Below, in pieces: positions 25,025 through 33,760 of a DNA stretch of 64,000 bases. The first letter of the stretch is position 1; each line of letters begins with the position of its first letter. The notes beneath the pieces are model-generated. The model was not told the DNA's origin and did no database searches. It was given only the letters and a program-made list of their open reading frames with translations. Origin of the DNA: an uncultured Anaerolineales bacterium (GTDB taxonomy: Bacteria; Chloroflexota; Anaerolineae; Anaerolineales; UBA6663); contig CALFZO010000006.1 of assembly GCA_937952305.1 (NCBI GenBank), positions 124,001 through 188,000 of the forward strand, written 5' to 3'. A program made the translations under genes and the position numbers.

Positions 25025-26373
25025 CCGAGACCGCGCCCCGCGCCGCCAAGCTGGACCTGAACACGGCCACGCCCGCAGAACTGGCGGGCCTGCCCGGCCT
25101 GACCCCGGCGTTAGCCGAGCAGATCGTGGCGTACCGGCCGTTCACGGCCACTAAGGAATTGCTGCGCGTCCCCGGCCTCGAGTTCGAGCTCTTTGAACAG
25201 CTCAAGCGGCGCGTTAAGGTCGGTCGGCCGCGCGCCGCCGCGCCCCGCGCCCCGCGCAAACGCCAGCCCCGCCGCGCGCCGGCTGAGGCCCCGCCGCCGG
25301 TCGCCGTCCACGTCCACGTCAACGCCGCCGCCCCCTACGAGACGACGACGTTCCGGACCACCGCCGCGCCGCCGCCGCCCATCTCGGAAGTCATCGAGCC
25401 GCTGGTCATCGCCGAGCCGGCCCCGCGCACGCCGTTCGGGCGGCAGCTGGCGGCCACGCCGACCCGCGCCCTGGTGCCGCTGGGCGCGCAGGTGACCACG
25501 GCCCTGTTCGAAAGCTACGCCGGCCCGCGCGTGGTCTTTGCCCTGTTCTCGTTCACGCTGGCCGCCATCGCGCTGGCGTTCGCCACCGGACGGCTCAGCC
25601 TGCGCTGGGACCCCGCCCCGCCCACCAGCGCCCCGGCCGTGATCGCCGCCGCCGCCACGCCCACGCTGGAGCCGCTGGCGACGCAGGTCAGCCAGGCCGT
25701 GGCCGCCACCCTGGCCGCGCAGCCCAGCCCCACGGCGCCGCCGGAACCAACCGCCACGGCCGACCTCCCCGCCGCCACGCCCACGACGGCTTTCATTTCC
25801 AACTCCGGGCTGGATGGCGTCGGCGCGCAGATCTTCAACGAGACCTTCATCCCGGCCGGTTATTGGTCCGTGGGCGAGACCGACTTCAGCAACATCTTTG
25901 TGGACACCGGCACCCTGGCCATCCTGGTGAAGACGCCGGGCTCGATCGCCTGGGCCTTCAACGGCTACTCGGCCGAGGACTTCTATTTTCAAGGCCTGCT
26001 GCGCCTGGGCGCGTGCCAGCTCGGCGATTACGGCGGCCTGATCTTCCGCGGCCAGGACGATAACAACCTGTATCTCTTCGGCCTGTCCTGCGACGGCCGT
26101 TACCGGCTGGTGGAGCGCGCGGGCGGCGAGTTCCGCTTCCTGATCGACTTCACCTTCACGCCGGAGGCCAGCACCGGCTCCGGTGCCACCAACTTGCTGG
26201 CCGTGCGCGCCGAGGGCCGCAAGCTCAGCCTGTACATCAACGATCAATTTGTGAACGCCGTCGAAGATGTCGCGCCGAGCCGCGGCTTCTTTGGCGCTTT
26301 CGCCAAGGCCGGGACCACCACCAACCTGCGGGTCGATCTAGACGACCTGTCCGCCTGGTCGCTGGGCCCCTAG
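25021..26373 (+). CDS. HhH - transmembrane - LamG-like protein, paralogue 1
   Basis: A 450-aa protein. Residues 9-66 are two ComEA/HHH_3-type helix-hairpin-helix motifs (LDLNTATPAELAGLPGLTPA, LLRVPGLEFELFEQLKRR). A basic Pro-rich region (68-165) precedes one transmembrane helix (about 170-190), then a Thr/Pro linker (191-262) and a LamG/concanavalin-like domain (about 265-448; GGLIFRGQDDNNLYLFG, NLLAVRAEGRKLSLYINDQF). Strongly positive charge before the helix predicts N-in/C-out: the HhH would be cytoplasmic, the lectin-like domain outside, the reverse of ComEA. The start is GTG, overlapping the peptidase by 4 nt. Function unknown. Confidence 0.82.
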   Translation: MTETAPRAAKLDLNTATPAELAGLPGLTPALAEQIVAYRPFTATKELLRVPGLEFELFEQLKRRVKVGRPRAAAPRAPRKRQPRRAPAEAPPPVAVHVHVNAAAPYETTTFRTTAAPPPPISEVIEPLVIAEPAPRTPFGRQLAATPTRALVPLGAQVTTALFESYAGPRVVFALFSFTLAAIALAFATGRLSLRWDPAPPTSAPAVIAAAATPTLEPLATQVSQAVAATLAAQPSPTAPPEPTATADLPAATPTTAFISNSGLDGVGAQIFNETFIPAGYWSVGETDFSNIFVDTGTLAILVKTPGSIAWAFNGYSAEDFYFQGLLRLGACQLGDYGGLIFRGQDDNNLYLFGLSCDGRYRLVERAGGEFRFLIDFTFTPEASTGSGATNLLAVRAEGRKLSLYINDQFVNAVEDVAPSRGFFGAFAKAGTTTNLRVDLDDLSAWSLGP

Positions 26374-26387
26374 CGCGTGCGCTCGTC

Positions 26388-28217
26388 ATGTCCAAGACAC
26401 CTTCACCCCGCATTGTGAATCTCAACTCGGCGCCGCCGGACGCGCTGACGCAGCTGCCCGGCGTCGGGCCAGCGCTGGCCACCCGCATCGTCGCGGCCCG
26501 GCCCTTCGCCAGCGTCCGTGACCTGATCCTCGTGCCCGGCGTCGGCCCGCGCCTGTACGCGGCCCTGCTGCCCTATCTGACGCTCGACGACAGCGTCGTG
26601 ACCGCCGCGCCGGAGCCGGCCGAGCCGACACCGCCCGCCGCTGAACTGGTACCGCCGGCGCCGCTCACTGAGCCCCCGGCCGGGCCGGAGCGGCCCGCCG
26701 ACCCGGCGGCGTCCCCGGACATCGCCGAGCCGCCCGCCGATCACGCCAGCCCGCCCGAGTCGCTCGGGTCCGCGCCGCTCGGATCCGCGCCACCCACTGC
26801 GGCACCGGCTGAGGCAGCGCCCAGCCCCGACTCAGCCGAGCCAACGGTTGAACCGCGCCGCCGACCGCGCCACACGCCGCGCCGCCGGACGGTCCGCTCC
26901 GAAACCGAGCCGGCAACACCCTCCGTGCCGGACCCGGCGGCGACAACGCCGGCGGCGACAACGCCGGCCCTTGAGCCGGAGACGCCCTTGCTTTCCGCCT
27001 CGGCGGAACCAGACGACCTCGACCCGTTCCGGCCAACGCCTGAGCCGCCCGCGCTCCGGGCGGCGCGCCCGGCCGCCTTCTACAGCGCCCAGGGTCCCTT
27101 GGCGCAGGCCGCGCCGGCCTCTGAGCCGGCCAGCCGCACCCGCAACCGACTGCTGGAAGTGCCGGTGCGCACCCGCTGGCGCGTGATGCTGCTGCTGTTC
27201 TACGGCATGATCGCGCTGGCGCTGGTGGGCTTGGCCGCGCTCTTCTACGCGGCCTTCAACCCCACGCTGGCGCTGTCCCCGGCCGCCACCTCCACAGCGG
27301 CGCCCACCGGGACGCTGCCCGAGCCGGCCATCACCGCCGTCGTCGCCGCGCCGCCGTCGGCCACCCTGGCGCCGAGTGCGACTTCACCCGCGCCCAGCGA
27401 CACGCCCCTGGCCGTGGCCGCCGGGGAGACCGCCACCTCCGCCGTGACGGCCCCGCCCAGCGAGACGCGGGCGGCCTCGGCCACGCCCAGCCTCACGCCG
27501 ACGCCCGCGCCCACCGACACCGTCACGCCGCGGCCCAGCTCCACACTCAGCCCCACCGCCAGCGCCTCGCCCACCAACACGCTCCCGCCGACGGCGACGG
27601 CGACGCCCACCGTCACGGCCACGCCGACCGTGGCGCCCACGGCTCCGGCCGGGGCCGGCGCGCTGCGCTTCCTGGAGACCTTCGATCCGCCGGAATACTA
27701 CTGGGGCGTCGGCAACACCAACTTCGGCCGCAGCGTGCTCGGCGACGACGAGCTCCAGATCCAGGCCGGGCGCGCCGCGCTGCTGTACGTCTTCGGCAGC
27801 ATGGAGCCGTCCGCCGATTTCTATTACCAGGTCACCACGCGCGCCGGCGCCTGCGGCGAGGGCGACAGCTACGGCCTGCAGGTGCGCGCCGCGGACGACT
27901 TCAACTACTACCTCTTCGGCGTGACCTGCGAAGGCCGCCTGCGCATCCAGGTGCTCAAGGACGGCCAGTACACAGTCCTCGTCAACAGCGATCAGCCCGA
28001 CCGCAACGTCCGCACCGGCCCGGACGCCATCAACGTACTGGCGGTGCGCGCCCAGGGCCGGCAGTTCCAGTTCTACGCCAACGGCCGCCTGCTGACGACC
28101 CTGACCGACCAGTCACTGACGGCCGCCGGCAAGTTCGGCGTGTACGCGCGCTCGTTCCGGTCCGCCAGCTTCGAGGTCCACTTCGACGACGTCGCCGCCT
28201 GGGACACCGCCGAGTAA
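26388..28217 (+). CDS. HhH - transmembrane - LamG-like protein, paralogue 2
   Basis: A 609-aa paralogue of the preceding protein with the same order. Residues 8-65 carry HhH motifs (IVNLNSAPPDALTQLPGVGP, LILVPGVGPRLYAALLPYL). A long Pro/Ala/Glu-rich region (70-255) with a basic patch (157-170) precedes the transmembrane helix (about 266-290), a Thr/Pro/Ser linker (291-425) and a LamG-like domain (about 428-607; YGLQVRAADDFNYYLFGV, NVLAVRAQGRQFQFYANGR). It begins 15 bp after paralogue 1. The longer linkers are the main difference. A hairpin at 28242-28286 follows. Confidence 0.82.
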   Translation: MSKTPSPRIVNLNSAPPDALTQLPGVGPALATRIVAARPFASVRDLILVPGVGPRLYAALLPYLTLDDSVVTAAPEPAEPTPPAAELVPPAPLTEPPAGPERPADPAASPDIAEPPADHASPPESLGSAPLGSAPPTAAPAEAAPSPDSAEPTVEPRRRPRHTPRRRTVRSETEPATPSVPDPAATTPAATTPALEPETPLLSASAEPDDLDPFRPTPEPPALRAARPAAFYSAQGPLAQAAPASEPASRTRNRLLEVPVRTRWRVMLLLFYGMIALALVGLAALFYAAFNPTLALSPAATSTAAPTGTLPEPAITAVVAAPPSATLAPSATSPAPSDTPLAVAAGETATSAVTAPPSETRAASATPSLTPTPAPTDTVTPRPSSTLSPTASASPTNTLPPTATATPTVTATPTVAPTAPAGAGALRFLETFDPPEYYWGVGNTNFGRSVLGDDELQIQAGRAALLYVFGSMEPSADFYYQVTTRAGACGEGDSYGLQVRAADDFNYYLFGVTCEGRLRIQVLKDGQYTVLVNSDQPDRNVRTGPDAINVLAVRAQGRQFQFYANGRLLTTLTDQSLTAAGKFGVYARSFRSASFEVHFDDVAAWDTAE

Positions 28218-28241
28218 GCCGCCCGCCTCCGCCCGGACGCG

Positions 28242-28286
28242 AACGCCCTGTGGGAACGGCGGAGGCCGCCCAGGGCGTTTGGCTTT
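28242..28286 (+). terminator. Terminator-like hairpin after the HhH-LamG pair
   Basis: A 9-bp stem (AACGCCCTG 28242-28250 with CAGGGCGTT 28271-28279) encloses a smaller GGCGG/CCGCC hairpin and is followed by TGGCTTT. It lies between paralogue 2 and the Ser/Thr kinase, so the kinase may have its own or a read-through transcript. Confidence 0.6.
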
Positions 28287-28308
28287 AAAGTGAAAGTCGG
28301 AGGGCAAC

Positions 28309-29610
28309 GTGTCCGACTGGTCCGGCCGCTCGCTCGCAAAGGTCGTGCTGCAACAGCGCCTGGGCCGTGGCGGCATGGCCGACGTCTACCGGGGCCAGCA
28401 CACCGGCCTGAACCGGCCAGTGGCCGTGAAGGTGCTGCACAGCTTCCTGGCCGAGGAGGCGGCCCGGCTGGCGCGCTTCCACGCGGAGGCTCAGGTGGTG
28501 GCCGGCCTGCGCCACCCCAACATCGTCCAGGTCTTCGATTTCGACATCGCCGACGACCGGCCCTACATCGTCATGGAATGGCTGGACGGCCCGCCGCTGG
28601 ACCAATACCTGGACCACACGCACGCGGCGGGCCGGCGCCTCCCGCCCGAGACGACGGCGCGCCTGATTACGGCCCTGGCCAGCGCCCTGGACTACGCCCA
28701 CGCCCGCAACCTGGTCCACCGCGACGTGAAACCCGCCAACGTCGTCCTGCGCCGCGAGGCCGGCCGGCTGGACCTGGACGCGTCGCTGCCGCTGGACGTG
28801 GAACCGGTGCTGACCGATTTCGGCGTGGCGCGGCTGCAACAGGCCGCCGCCCTGTCCAGCACGCTCTCGGGCACGCCCGCCTACCTCAGCCCGGAGCAGG
28901 CCCAGGGCAAACCCGTCGACGCGCGCGCGGACGTGTACTCGCTGGGCGTAGTGCTGTACGAGCTGCTGGCCGGACATCCGCTTTTTGAAGCCGCCGGGGA
29001 GGCGCCGGACGGCAACGTCCTGGCGCTGCTCCTCAAGCACATCAGCGAACCGCCGCCGCGCATTGCCGAGGTGAGCGCGGCCGTCTGGGCCGTGACCGCA
29101 CGCGCGCTGGCCAAAGCCCCGGAGCAGCGCTTTGCGCGCGCCGGCGACCTGGCCGAGGCGCTGCTGGACGCCATCTTTGGCCTCAGCGCGCGGCCGCGCT
29201 CGGCCGAAACGCCGCCCCTGGCCGGCCTGCTGGATACGCTCGAACTGCTGGTGGCCCAGGCGCAGGCCTATGAGCGCGCCCTGCCGGCCAGCAACGGGCC
29301 GGCGCGCGCCGCCGTCAACCGGCTCAGCGCGCTGGCACGCCAGGCCGCCAACGAGGCCCGCGATCTGGCCGCCGCAGCGCGCCCCGCGCCGCCGACCGCG
29401 CACCCCTTCTCCCCGCGCGAATTCGAAGTGCTCGGCCTGGCCGCTCAGGGCCTCACCAACAAAGAGATCGCCTATCGCCTGAGCCTCAGCGAGCGCACGG
29501 TGCAGTTTCATCTGAACAGCGTCTTCAACAAGACCGGCACCGGTTCGCGGACCGAAGCCGTGGCGCTGGCCCTGCAGAGCGGCTGGCTGGGGCGCCCGGC
29601 CGGCCGCTGA
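28309..29610 (+). CDS. Ser/Thr protein kinase fused to a LuxR-type HTH
   Basis: A 433-aa cytoplasmic protein; GTG start 5-6 nt after GGAGGG. The Hanks-type kinase domain (about 10-290) keeps GRGGMADV, K41 (VAVKVLH), HRDVKPAN (D139), DFG (D170) and SGTPAYLSPEQ. A helical region (about 291-365) links to a C-terminal GerE/LuxR HTH (about 368-430; FSPREFEVLGLAAQGLTNKE, LSERTVQFHLNSVFNKTG). No membrane segment or sensor domain is present. The combination predicts a one-protein switch whose DNA binding is set by phosphorylation; this is inference. It follows the HhH-LamG genes and precedes an orphan CpaF-like ATPase. Confidence 0.9.
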   Translation: MSDWSGRSLAKVVLQQRLGRGGMADVYRGQHTGLNRPVAVKVLHSFLAEEAARLARFHAEAQVVAGLRHPNIVQVFDFDIADDRPYIVMEWLDGPPLDQYLDHTHAAGRRLPPETTARLITALASALDYAHARNLVHRDVKPANVVLRREAGRLDLDASLPLDVEPVLTDFGVARLQQAAALSSTLSGTPAYLSPEQAQGKPVDARADVYSLGVVLYELLAGHPLFEAAGEAPDGNVLALLLKHISEPPPRIAEVSAAVWAVTARALAKAPEQRFARAGDLAEALLDAIFGLSARPRSAETPPLAGLLDTLELLVAQAQAYERALPASNGPARAAVNRLSALARQAANEARDLAAAARPAPPTAHPFSPREFEVLGLAAQGLTNKEIAYRLSLSERTVQFHLNSVFNKTGTGSRTEAVALALQSGWLGRPAGR

Positions 29611-29693
29611 GCGCCGGCGGCTGTGGTCATGGCGGAGGCGGCGCGGGCGCGCCGGCGCTAAGCTGAGGGTAGATGGCAGAAGGGAGAGACCCG

Positions 29694-30686
29694 ATGACGA
29701 CCCAGACCAGTTCCGATCCGCTCGCCGCGCTCGAGCCGCTGCTGCAGGATCCCGCCGTCGTCGAGATCATGATCGACAGCCCCGAGCGCGTGCTGGTGGA
29801 ACGGCACGGCCGCCTGGAAGAGGCCGGCGTGCGCTTGGCCTCAGCGGAGGCGCTGCGCGCCCTGGTGGACGCCGTGCTGGCGCTGGGCGGCGAGGCCTTC
29901 CGGCCCGGCCAGACCGTCTGCGACACGCGCCTGGAGGATGGCACGCGCGTCCTGGCCGTGCTGCCGCCGACCGCCGTGGGCGGCCCGTACTTGGTGCTGC
30001 GCAAGTTCTACACGCGCGGCATGACCTGGCCGCGCCTGCTGGAATATGGCTCGCTCAGCCCGGCCGTTTACGATCTGCTGCAGAGCGCCCTGGCCGCCCG
30101 GCGCAATCTCCTGGTGACCGGCGGCACGGGCAGCGGCAAGACCACGGTCCTCAACCTGCTCGCTGAGAGCGTGCCGCCGGACGAACGCGTCATCGTGGTG
30201 GGCGAGCGCGCCGACCTGCCGGTGGAGAATCATCCGCGCCGCCTGCACCTCGAGCCGCACCGCCGCACCGGCCTGAGCTATACGGACCTGCTGTTGACCG
30301 CGGCCAAGATGCGGCCGGACCGGCTGGTGTGCGCCGAGTTCAGCGGCCCGGAAGCCTTGCACGCCCTGCAGCTCGCCAGCACCGGCTACGACGGCAGCCT
30401 GATGAGCCTGCACGCCACCGGCCCGGAGGATGCGCTGGCCCGGCTGGAGGCGCTCTGTCTGATGGCGAATGTGGGGCTTGGTTTGAGCGAGATCCGCGGC
30501 GTGATCGCGGCGGCCGTGCACGTGATCACGTGCCAGCGACGCCTGGCGGACGGCGCGCGCAAGCTGACCGAGATCGTCGAGCTGCGCGGCCTGGAGAACG
30601 ACCGCTACCTCCTCCAGCCGCTCATGCGCTACGACGAGGCCAGCCGCCAGTTTGAGTTATTCGGCCGGCCGAGCTGGGCGCGTTGA
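29694..30686 (+). CDS. Orphan CpaF/TadA-like secretion ATPase
   Basis: A 330-aa member of the type II/IV secretion ATPase family. The N-terminal CpaF-like region (about 10-125) is followed by Walker A GGTGSGKTT (143-151), an Asp/His-box region and the distal motif AAKMRPDRLVCAEFSGPEAL. The usual GE-x-RG-x-E of CpaF is changed to AE-FSGPE, so activity may differ. The ATG at 29694 follows GGGAGA by 6 nt; an upstream in-frame ATG lacks such a site. No pilin, TadB/C or secretin genes adjoin, so the partner machine is not visible. Confidence 0.8.
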   Translation: MTTQTSSDPLAALEPLLQDPAVVEIMIDSPERVLVERHGRLEEAGVRLASAEALRALVDAVLALGGEAFRPGQTVCDTRLEDGTRVLAVLPPTAVGGPYLVLRKFYTRGMTWPRLLEYGSLSPAVYDLLQSALAARRNLLVTGGTGSGKTTVLNLLAESVPPDERVIVVGERADLPVENHPRRLHLEPHRRTGLSYTDLLLTAAKMRPDRLVCAEFSGPEALHALQLASTGYDGSLMSLHATGPEDALARLEALCLMANVGLGLSEIRGVIAAAVHVITCQRRLADGARKLTEIVELRGLENDRYLLQPLMRYDEASRQFELFGRPSWAR

Positions 30687-30689
30687 AGC

Positions 30690-31931
30690 CTAGGCCTCGC
30701 TCCGGACCTCGGCCCGGACCCACAGCAGCAGCGCCGCGCCGGCCAGCATCAGGACCAGGCCCAACCCGAAGACCACCGCGAACGGCAGCGCCAAGGTCTG
30801 CGCCAGCCACACGCCGATGAAGGGCGCCGCCAGGCCGCGCAAGCCCAGCACCGTCGTCTGCAAGGCCGAATACTGGCCCAGGCGCTCCGGCGTGGTCAAC
30901 TGCATCACCGTGTTGAGGGTTCCGATATCCAGGCCGGCGTTGACCACGCCCAGGGCCGCGAAGGCCGGCGCCAGCATCCAGCCCGAGGTCGCCGCCATGT
31001 AGCTGGCCGGGATGACGGCCGCGATCAGGAAGACCAGGCGCGTCACCCAGACGCCGCCGCGCCGGTCGATCAGGCGGCCCCACAGCGGGTAGCCGGCCAG
31101 GAAGAACACCGACTGCACCAGGCCGAGCCAGCCGATCTCGCTGTAGCTCAACCCCAGCTGATCCACCTGCACCAGCGGATACAGCGCCGACCCGGAGAGC
31201 AGGCCGACCCCGAACAGGATCAGGCCGGCCAGGTAGAGACCAAAGCGCCGGTCTTCGCGCAGGATGCGCCCGAATTCGCTCGGATTGGCCGGCGCGCTCT
31301 CCGGCACGTCGGCGTCCGCGAACCGCAGGCGGCTGAACACCAGGGCCGACAACACCGCCAGGCCCCCCACCACCGGGAACAGCACCTGGTAGCCGGCCGT
31401 GTCCAGCAGCCAGCCGGCCAGCGGCGTAACCAACAGGCTGGTGGTGGACATCCCCACGCGGATCAGGGCCAGCACCCGGCCGCGCGACCGGGCCGGGTAC
31501 ACGATCTGCATCAGGCGCGTGTAGACGGGCACCGGGAAGCTCTCGGCGATCCAGAAGAACAGCGTCAGCCAGCCGAGCGCCTGCGCGCCGTTGATAAACG
31601 CGATCAGCACGAACAAGCCGCGCGAGATCACCCAGAAGGTTATGCCGAAACGCAGCAGCCCCTGGCGGCGCGGCATCACCAGCACGCTCACCGACGTCAG
31701 CAGGAAGCCAATGAAATTCTGGGCCAGGTAAAACGCGATCCACTCCGGCGAGGCCCCCAGCCGGCGCAGGACCACCGGCAGGAAGCCCAGCCCGGCCACG
31801 AACGGCCCGAACAGCATGGCCGCCACGATCTCGACGCGCATATTGCGCCGGACCAGCGGTGGCAGCAGCCCGGTGGCGCGCGCCTCCCAGGCCTCCAACG
31901 TGGCGCCCAGGGCGCCGAATGGCTCTTTCAT
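30690..31931 (-). CDS. Major facilitator superfamily transporter
   Basis: A 413-aa polytopic protein with about 12 hydrophobic segments. The cytoplasmic loops are short and basic (MPRRQGLLRFGITFW; YPARSRGRVLALIRVGMS), typical of MFS permeases. There is a central loop near 195-225 (FSRLRFADADVPESAPANPSE-type) between the halves. The ATG at 31931 is preferred; an in-frame TTG lies 15 bp upstream. Substrate unknown, possibly a drug or metabolite exporter. It is convergent with the CpaF-like gene, only 3 bp apart. Confidence 0.8.
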   Translation of the reverse strand: MKEPFGALGATLEAWEARATGLLPPLVRRNMRVEIVAAMLFGPFVAGLGFLPVVLRRLGASPEWIAFYLAQNFIGFLLTSVSVLVMPRRQGLLRFGITFWVISRGLFVLIAFINGAQALGWLTLFFWIAESFPVPVYTRLMQIVYPARSRGRVLALIRVGMSTTSLLVTPLAGWLLDTAGYQVLFPVVGGLAVLSALVFSRLRFADADVPESAPANPSEFGRILREDRRFGLYLAGLILFGVGLLSGSALYPLVQVDQLGLSYSEIGWLGLVQSVFFLAGYPLWGRLIDRRGGVWVTRLVFLIAAVIPASYMAATSGWMLAPAFAALGVVNAGLDIGTLNTVMQLTTPERLGQYSALQTTVLGLRGLAAPFIGVWLAQTLALPFAVVFGLGLVLMLAGAALLLWVRAEVRSEA

Positions 31932-32271
31932 CTGCAATGGCCTCAAGGTCGAACTTGTCTCCCCGACTGTGGCCTCACTACCCCGATCCCGGGCTTGGCC
32001 GGGATGGACTCCAGCGGGGAATTGGAGGCTGCAACTTGTCTGGGAGGTCGTGCCGGACGCACCGGCGCCGGTTGATCAGCGCGCAAAAAGTCGCCGCGAG
32101 GCGGCAGGTCCAATGATAGGCGCAATCCGCAAAATCGGCGGTCGGCATCGGTGAGCGCGGATCGGGCGCGCAGAGTGTCCAGGTGCCGGCCTGGGGCTCA
32201 ACCGCTTAATCCGGGGCCAGACGGCGGGTTTCGCCGGAAGTCGACCTCCCAGACGACCGGCCGGCGCGGGT
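31932..32271. other. Intergenic gap with REP-like hairpin
   Basis: No coding signal was found. It contains ATCCCGG-GCTTGG-CCGGGAT (31986-32005), a 7-bp stem whose core matches the palindrome at 4627-4652. The promoter of the azlC gene lies at its right end. Confidence 0.5.
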
Positions 32272-32277
32272 TATAAT
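32272..32277 (+). promoter_or_regulatory. Leaderless-type -10 element of azlC
   Basis: A perfect TATAAT is followed by 6 nt and the GTG start at 32284. The transcript start is predicted at the start codon. No -35 was found at normal spacing. Confidence 0.6.
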
Positions 32278-32283
32278 CCCGCT

Positions 32284-33018
32284 GTGCACGCGCGCTCTCA
32301 ATTCTTAGCCGGCCTCCGCTCAGAACTTCCCATCGCTCTGGGCGTGATCCCGTTCGGCCTCATCTACGGCGTGCTGGCCGTCAATGCCGGCCTGCCCGTG
32401 AGCGCCGCCCAGGCCATGTCGGCCATCGTCTTCGCCGGCTCGTCCCAGTTCATCGGCCAGCAGATGATCGGCGCGGGCGCGCCGGCCGCGCTGATCCTGC
32501 TCACCACGGCCATCGTCAACCTGCGCCATGTGCTGTACAGCACTTCGGTGGAACCGTACCTCAAGCCGCTGGCGCTGCGCTGGAAACTCCTGCTGGCCTA
32601 CCTGCTCACCGACGAAGCCTACGCCACCACCATCGTCAACTACCAGGCGCCCGGCGCCGTGACCTTCAAGCACTGGTTCTTCCTGGGCGCCGGCCTCACC
32701 CTGTGGACGGTCTGGCAGACCAGCACCGCCATCGGCGTCTTCCTGGGCGCGCAGGTGCCGGCCAGCTGGGCCCTGGATTTCGCGCTGGCGTTGACGTTCA
32801 TCGGCCTCGTCTTTCCGGTGCTCAAAGACCGCGCCATGCTGGCGGCGGCGCTCTCAGCCGGCCTGGTGGCCGTGCTCGCCTACACGTTGCCGCTCAAGCT
32901 GGGCCTGATGCTGGCCGCGCTCACCGGTATCCTGGTCGGCGTCGCCGTGGACGCCGCGGCCGGCCGCGCCCGCCTGGCCGCCATCGAGGACCAATCGTCC
33001 TCCTCATCCGGGTCGTAG
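32284..33018 (+). CDS. azlC: AzlC-family branched-chain amino acid exporter subunit
   Basis: A 244-aa membrane protein of the AzlC (LIV-E) family, which together with AzlD exports branched-chain amino acids. It has about six hydrophobic segments and the family features GVIPFGLIYGVLAVNAGL, FAGSSQFIG and NLRHVLYSTS. The start is GTG. The partner azlD lies 742 bp downstream, separated by a short-chain dehydrogenase rather than directly following as in most AzlCD pairs. A -10 box directly abuts the start. Confidence 0.9.
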   Translation: MHARSQFLAGLRSELPIALGVIPFGLIYGVLAVNAGLPVSAAQAMSAIVFAGSSQFIGQQMIGAGAPAALILLTTAIVNLRHVLYSTSVEPYLKPLALRWKLLLAYLLTDEAYATTIVNYQAPGAVTFKHWFFLGAGLTLWTVWQTSTAIGVFLGAQVPASWALDFALALTFIGLVFPVLKDRAMLAAALSAGLVAVLAYTLPLKLGLMLAALTGILVGVAVDAAAGRARLAAIEDQSSSSSGS

Positions 33019-33032
33019 TCAGGAGCAAGCAC

Positions 33033-33737
33033 TTGGACGTTCAGGACAAAGTCGTGCTCATCACCGGCGCCTCGAGCGGCATCGGCCTGGCGGCCGTGCA
33101 GCGCTTCGCTCAGGCCGGCGCGCGGGTGGCCCTGGCCGCCCGCTCCGCCGACAAACTGGCGGCGCTGGCGCAGACGTTGCCGGGCGCGTTCGCCCTGCCC
33201 GCCGACCTGCGCGACCCGGACGCGGTGCGGCGCATGGTGGCCGCCGCGCACGCGCACTTCGGCCGGCTGGACGTGCTGATTAACAACGCCGGCCAGGGCC
33301 TGCACGTCCCGGTGGAGCACGCCCGGCCCGAGGACTACCGCTCCGTGCTGGAACTCAACCTCGTGGCGGTGCTGATCGCCATGCAGGCCGCCATCCCGCT
33401 CATGCGCGCCCAGGGCGGCGGCGTCATCGTCAACGTCAGCTCCGGGCTGACCAAGCGCATCGTCCCCGGCGTCGGGCCGTACGCGTCCACCAAGTACGCG
33501 CTCAATGCGCTGACGCTCACGGCCCGCCAGGAACTGGCCGCCGACAACATCCGCGTGGGGCTCATGATCCCGGGCATCACCGACACCGATTTCGGGCGCA
33601 ACTCCATCCGGCTGCCCGGCGCGCGCCCCGGCAACTACGCGGCCGGCGACAGCGCGGAGCATGTGGCCGAGATGCTCCTGGAGGCCGTGCAGACCGAGGC
33701 CGCCGAGACGTACGCCAACGCCAGCCGGCCGCGATAG
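33033..33737 (+). CDS. Short-chain dehydrogenase/reductase
   Basis: A 234-aa classical SDR. The cofactor motif is TGASSGIG (11-18), NNAG follows (about 85), then the catalytic Ser in NVSSG, and Y-x3-K in YASTKYAL. It would oxidise or reduce an alcohol/ketone with NAD(P). TTG at 33033 is chosen because AGGAG sits 7-8 nt before it and translation begins MDVQDKVVLITG, as expected. It begins 15 bp after azlC and ends 23 bp before azlD, so all three are probably one operon. Confidence 0.85.
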   Translation: MDVQDKVVLITGASSGIGLAAVQRFAQAGARVALAARSADKLAALAQTLPGAFALPADLRDPDAVRRMVAAAHAHFGRLDVLINNAGQGLHVPVEHARPEDYRSVLELNLVAVLIAMQAAIPLMRAQGGGVIVNVSSGLTKRIVPGVGPYASTKYALNALTLTARQELAADNIRVGLMIPGITDTDFGRNSIRLPGARPGNYAAGDSAEHVAEMLLEAVQTEAAETYANASRPR

Positions 33738-33760
33738 CTTCAGACCGCCGCCGTTGATTG

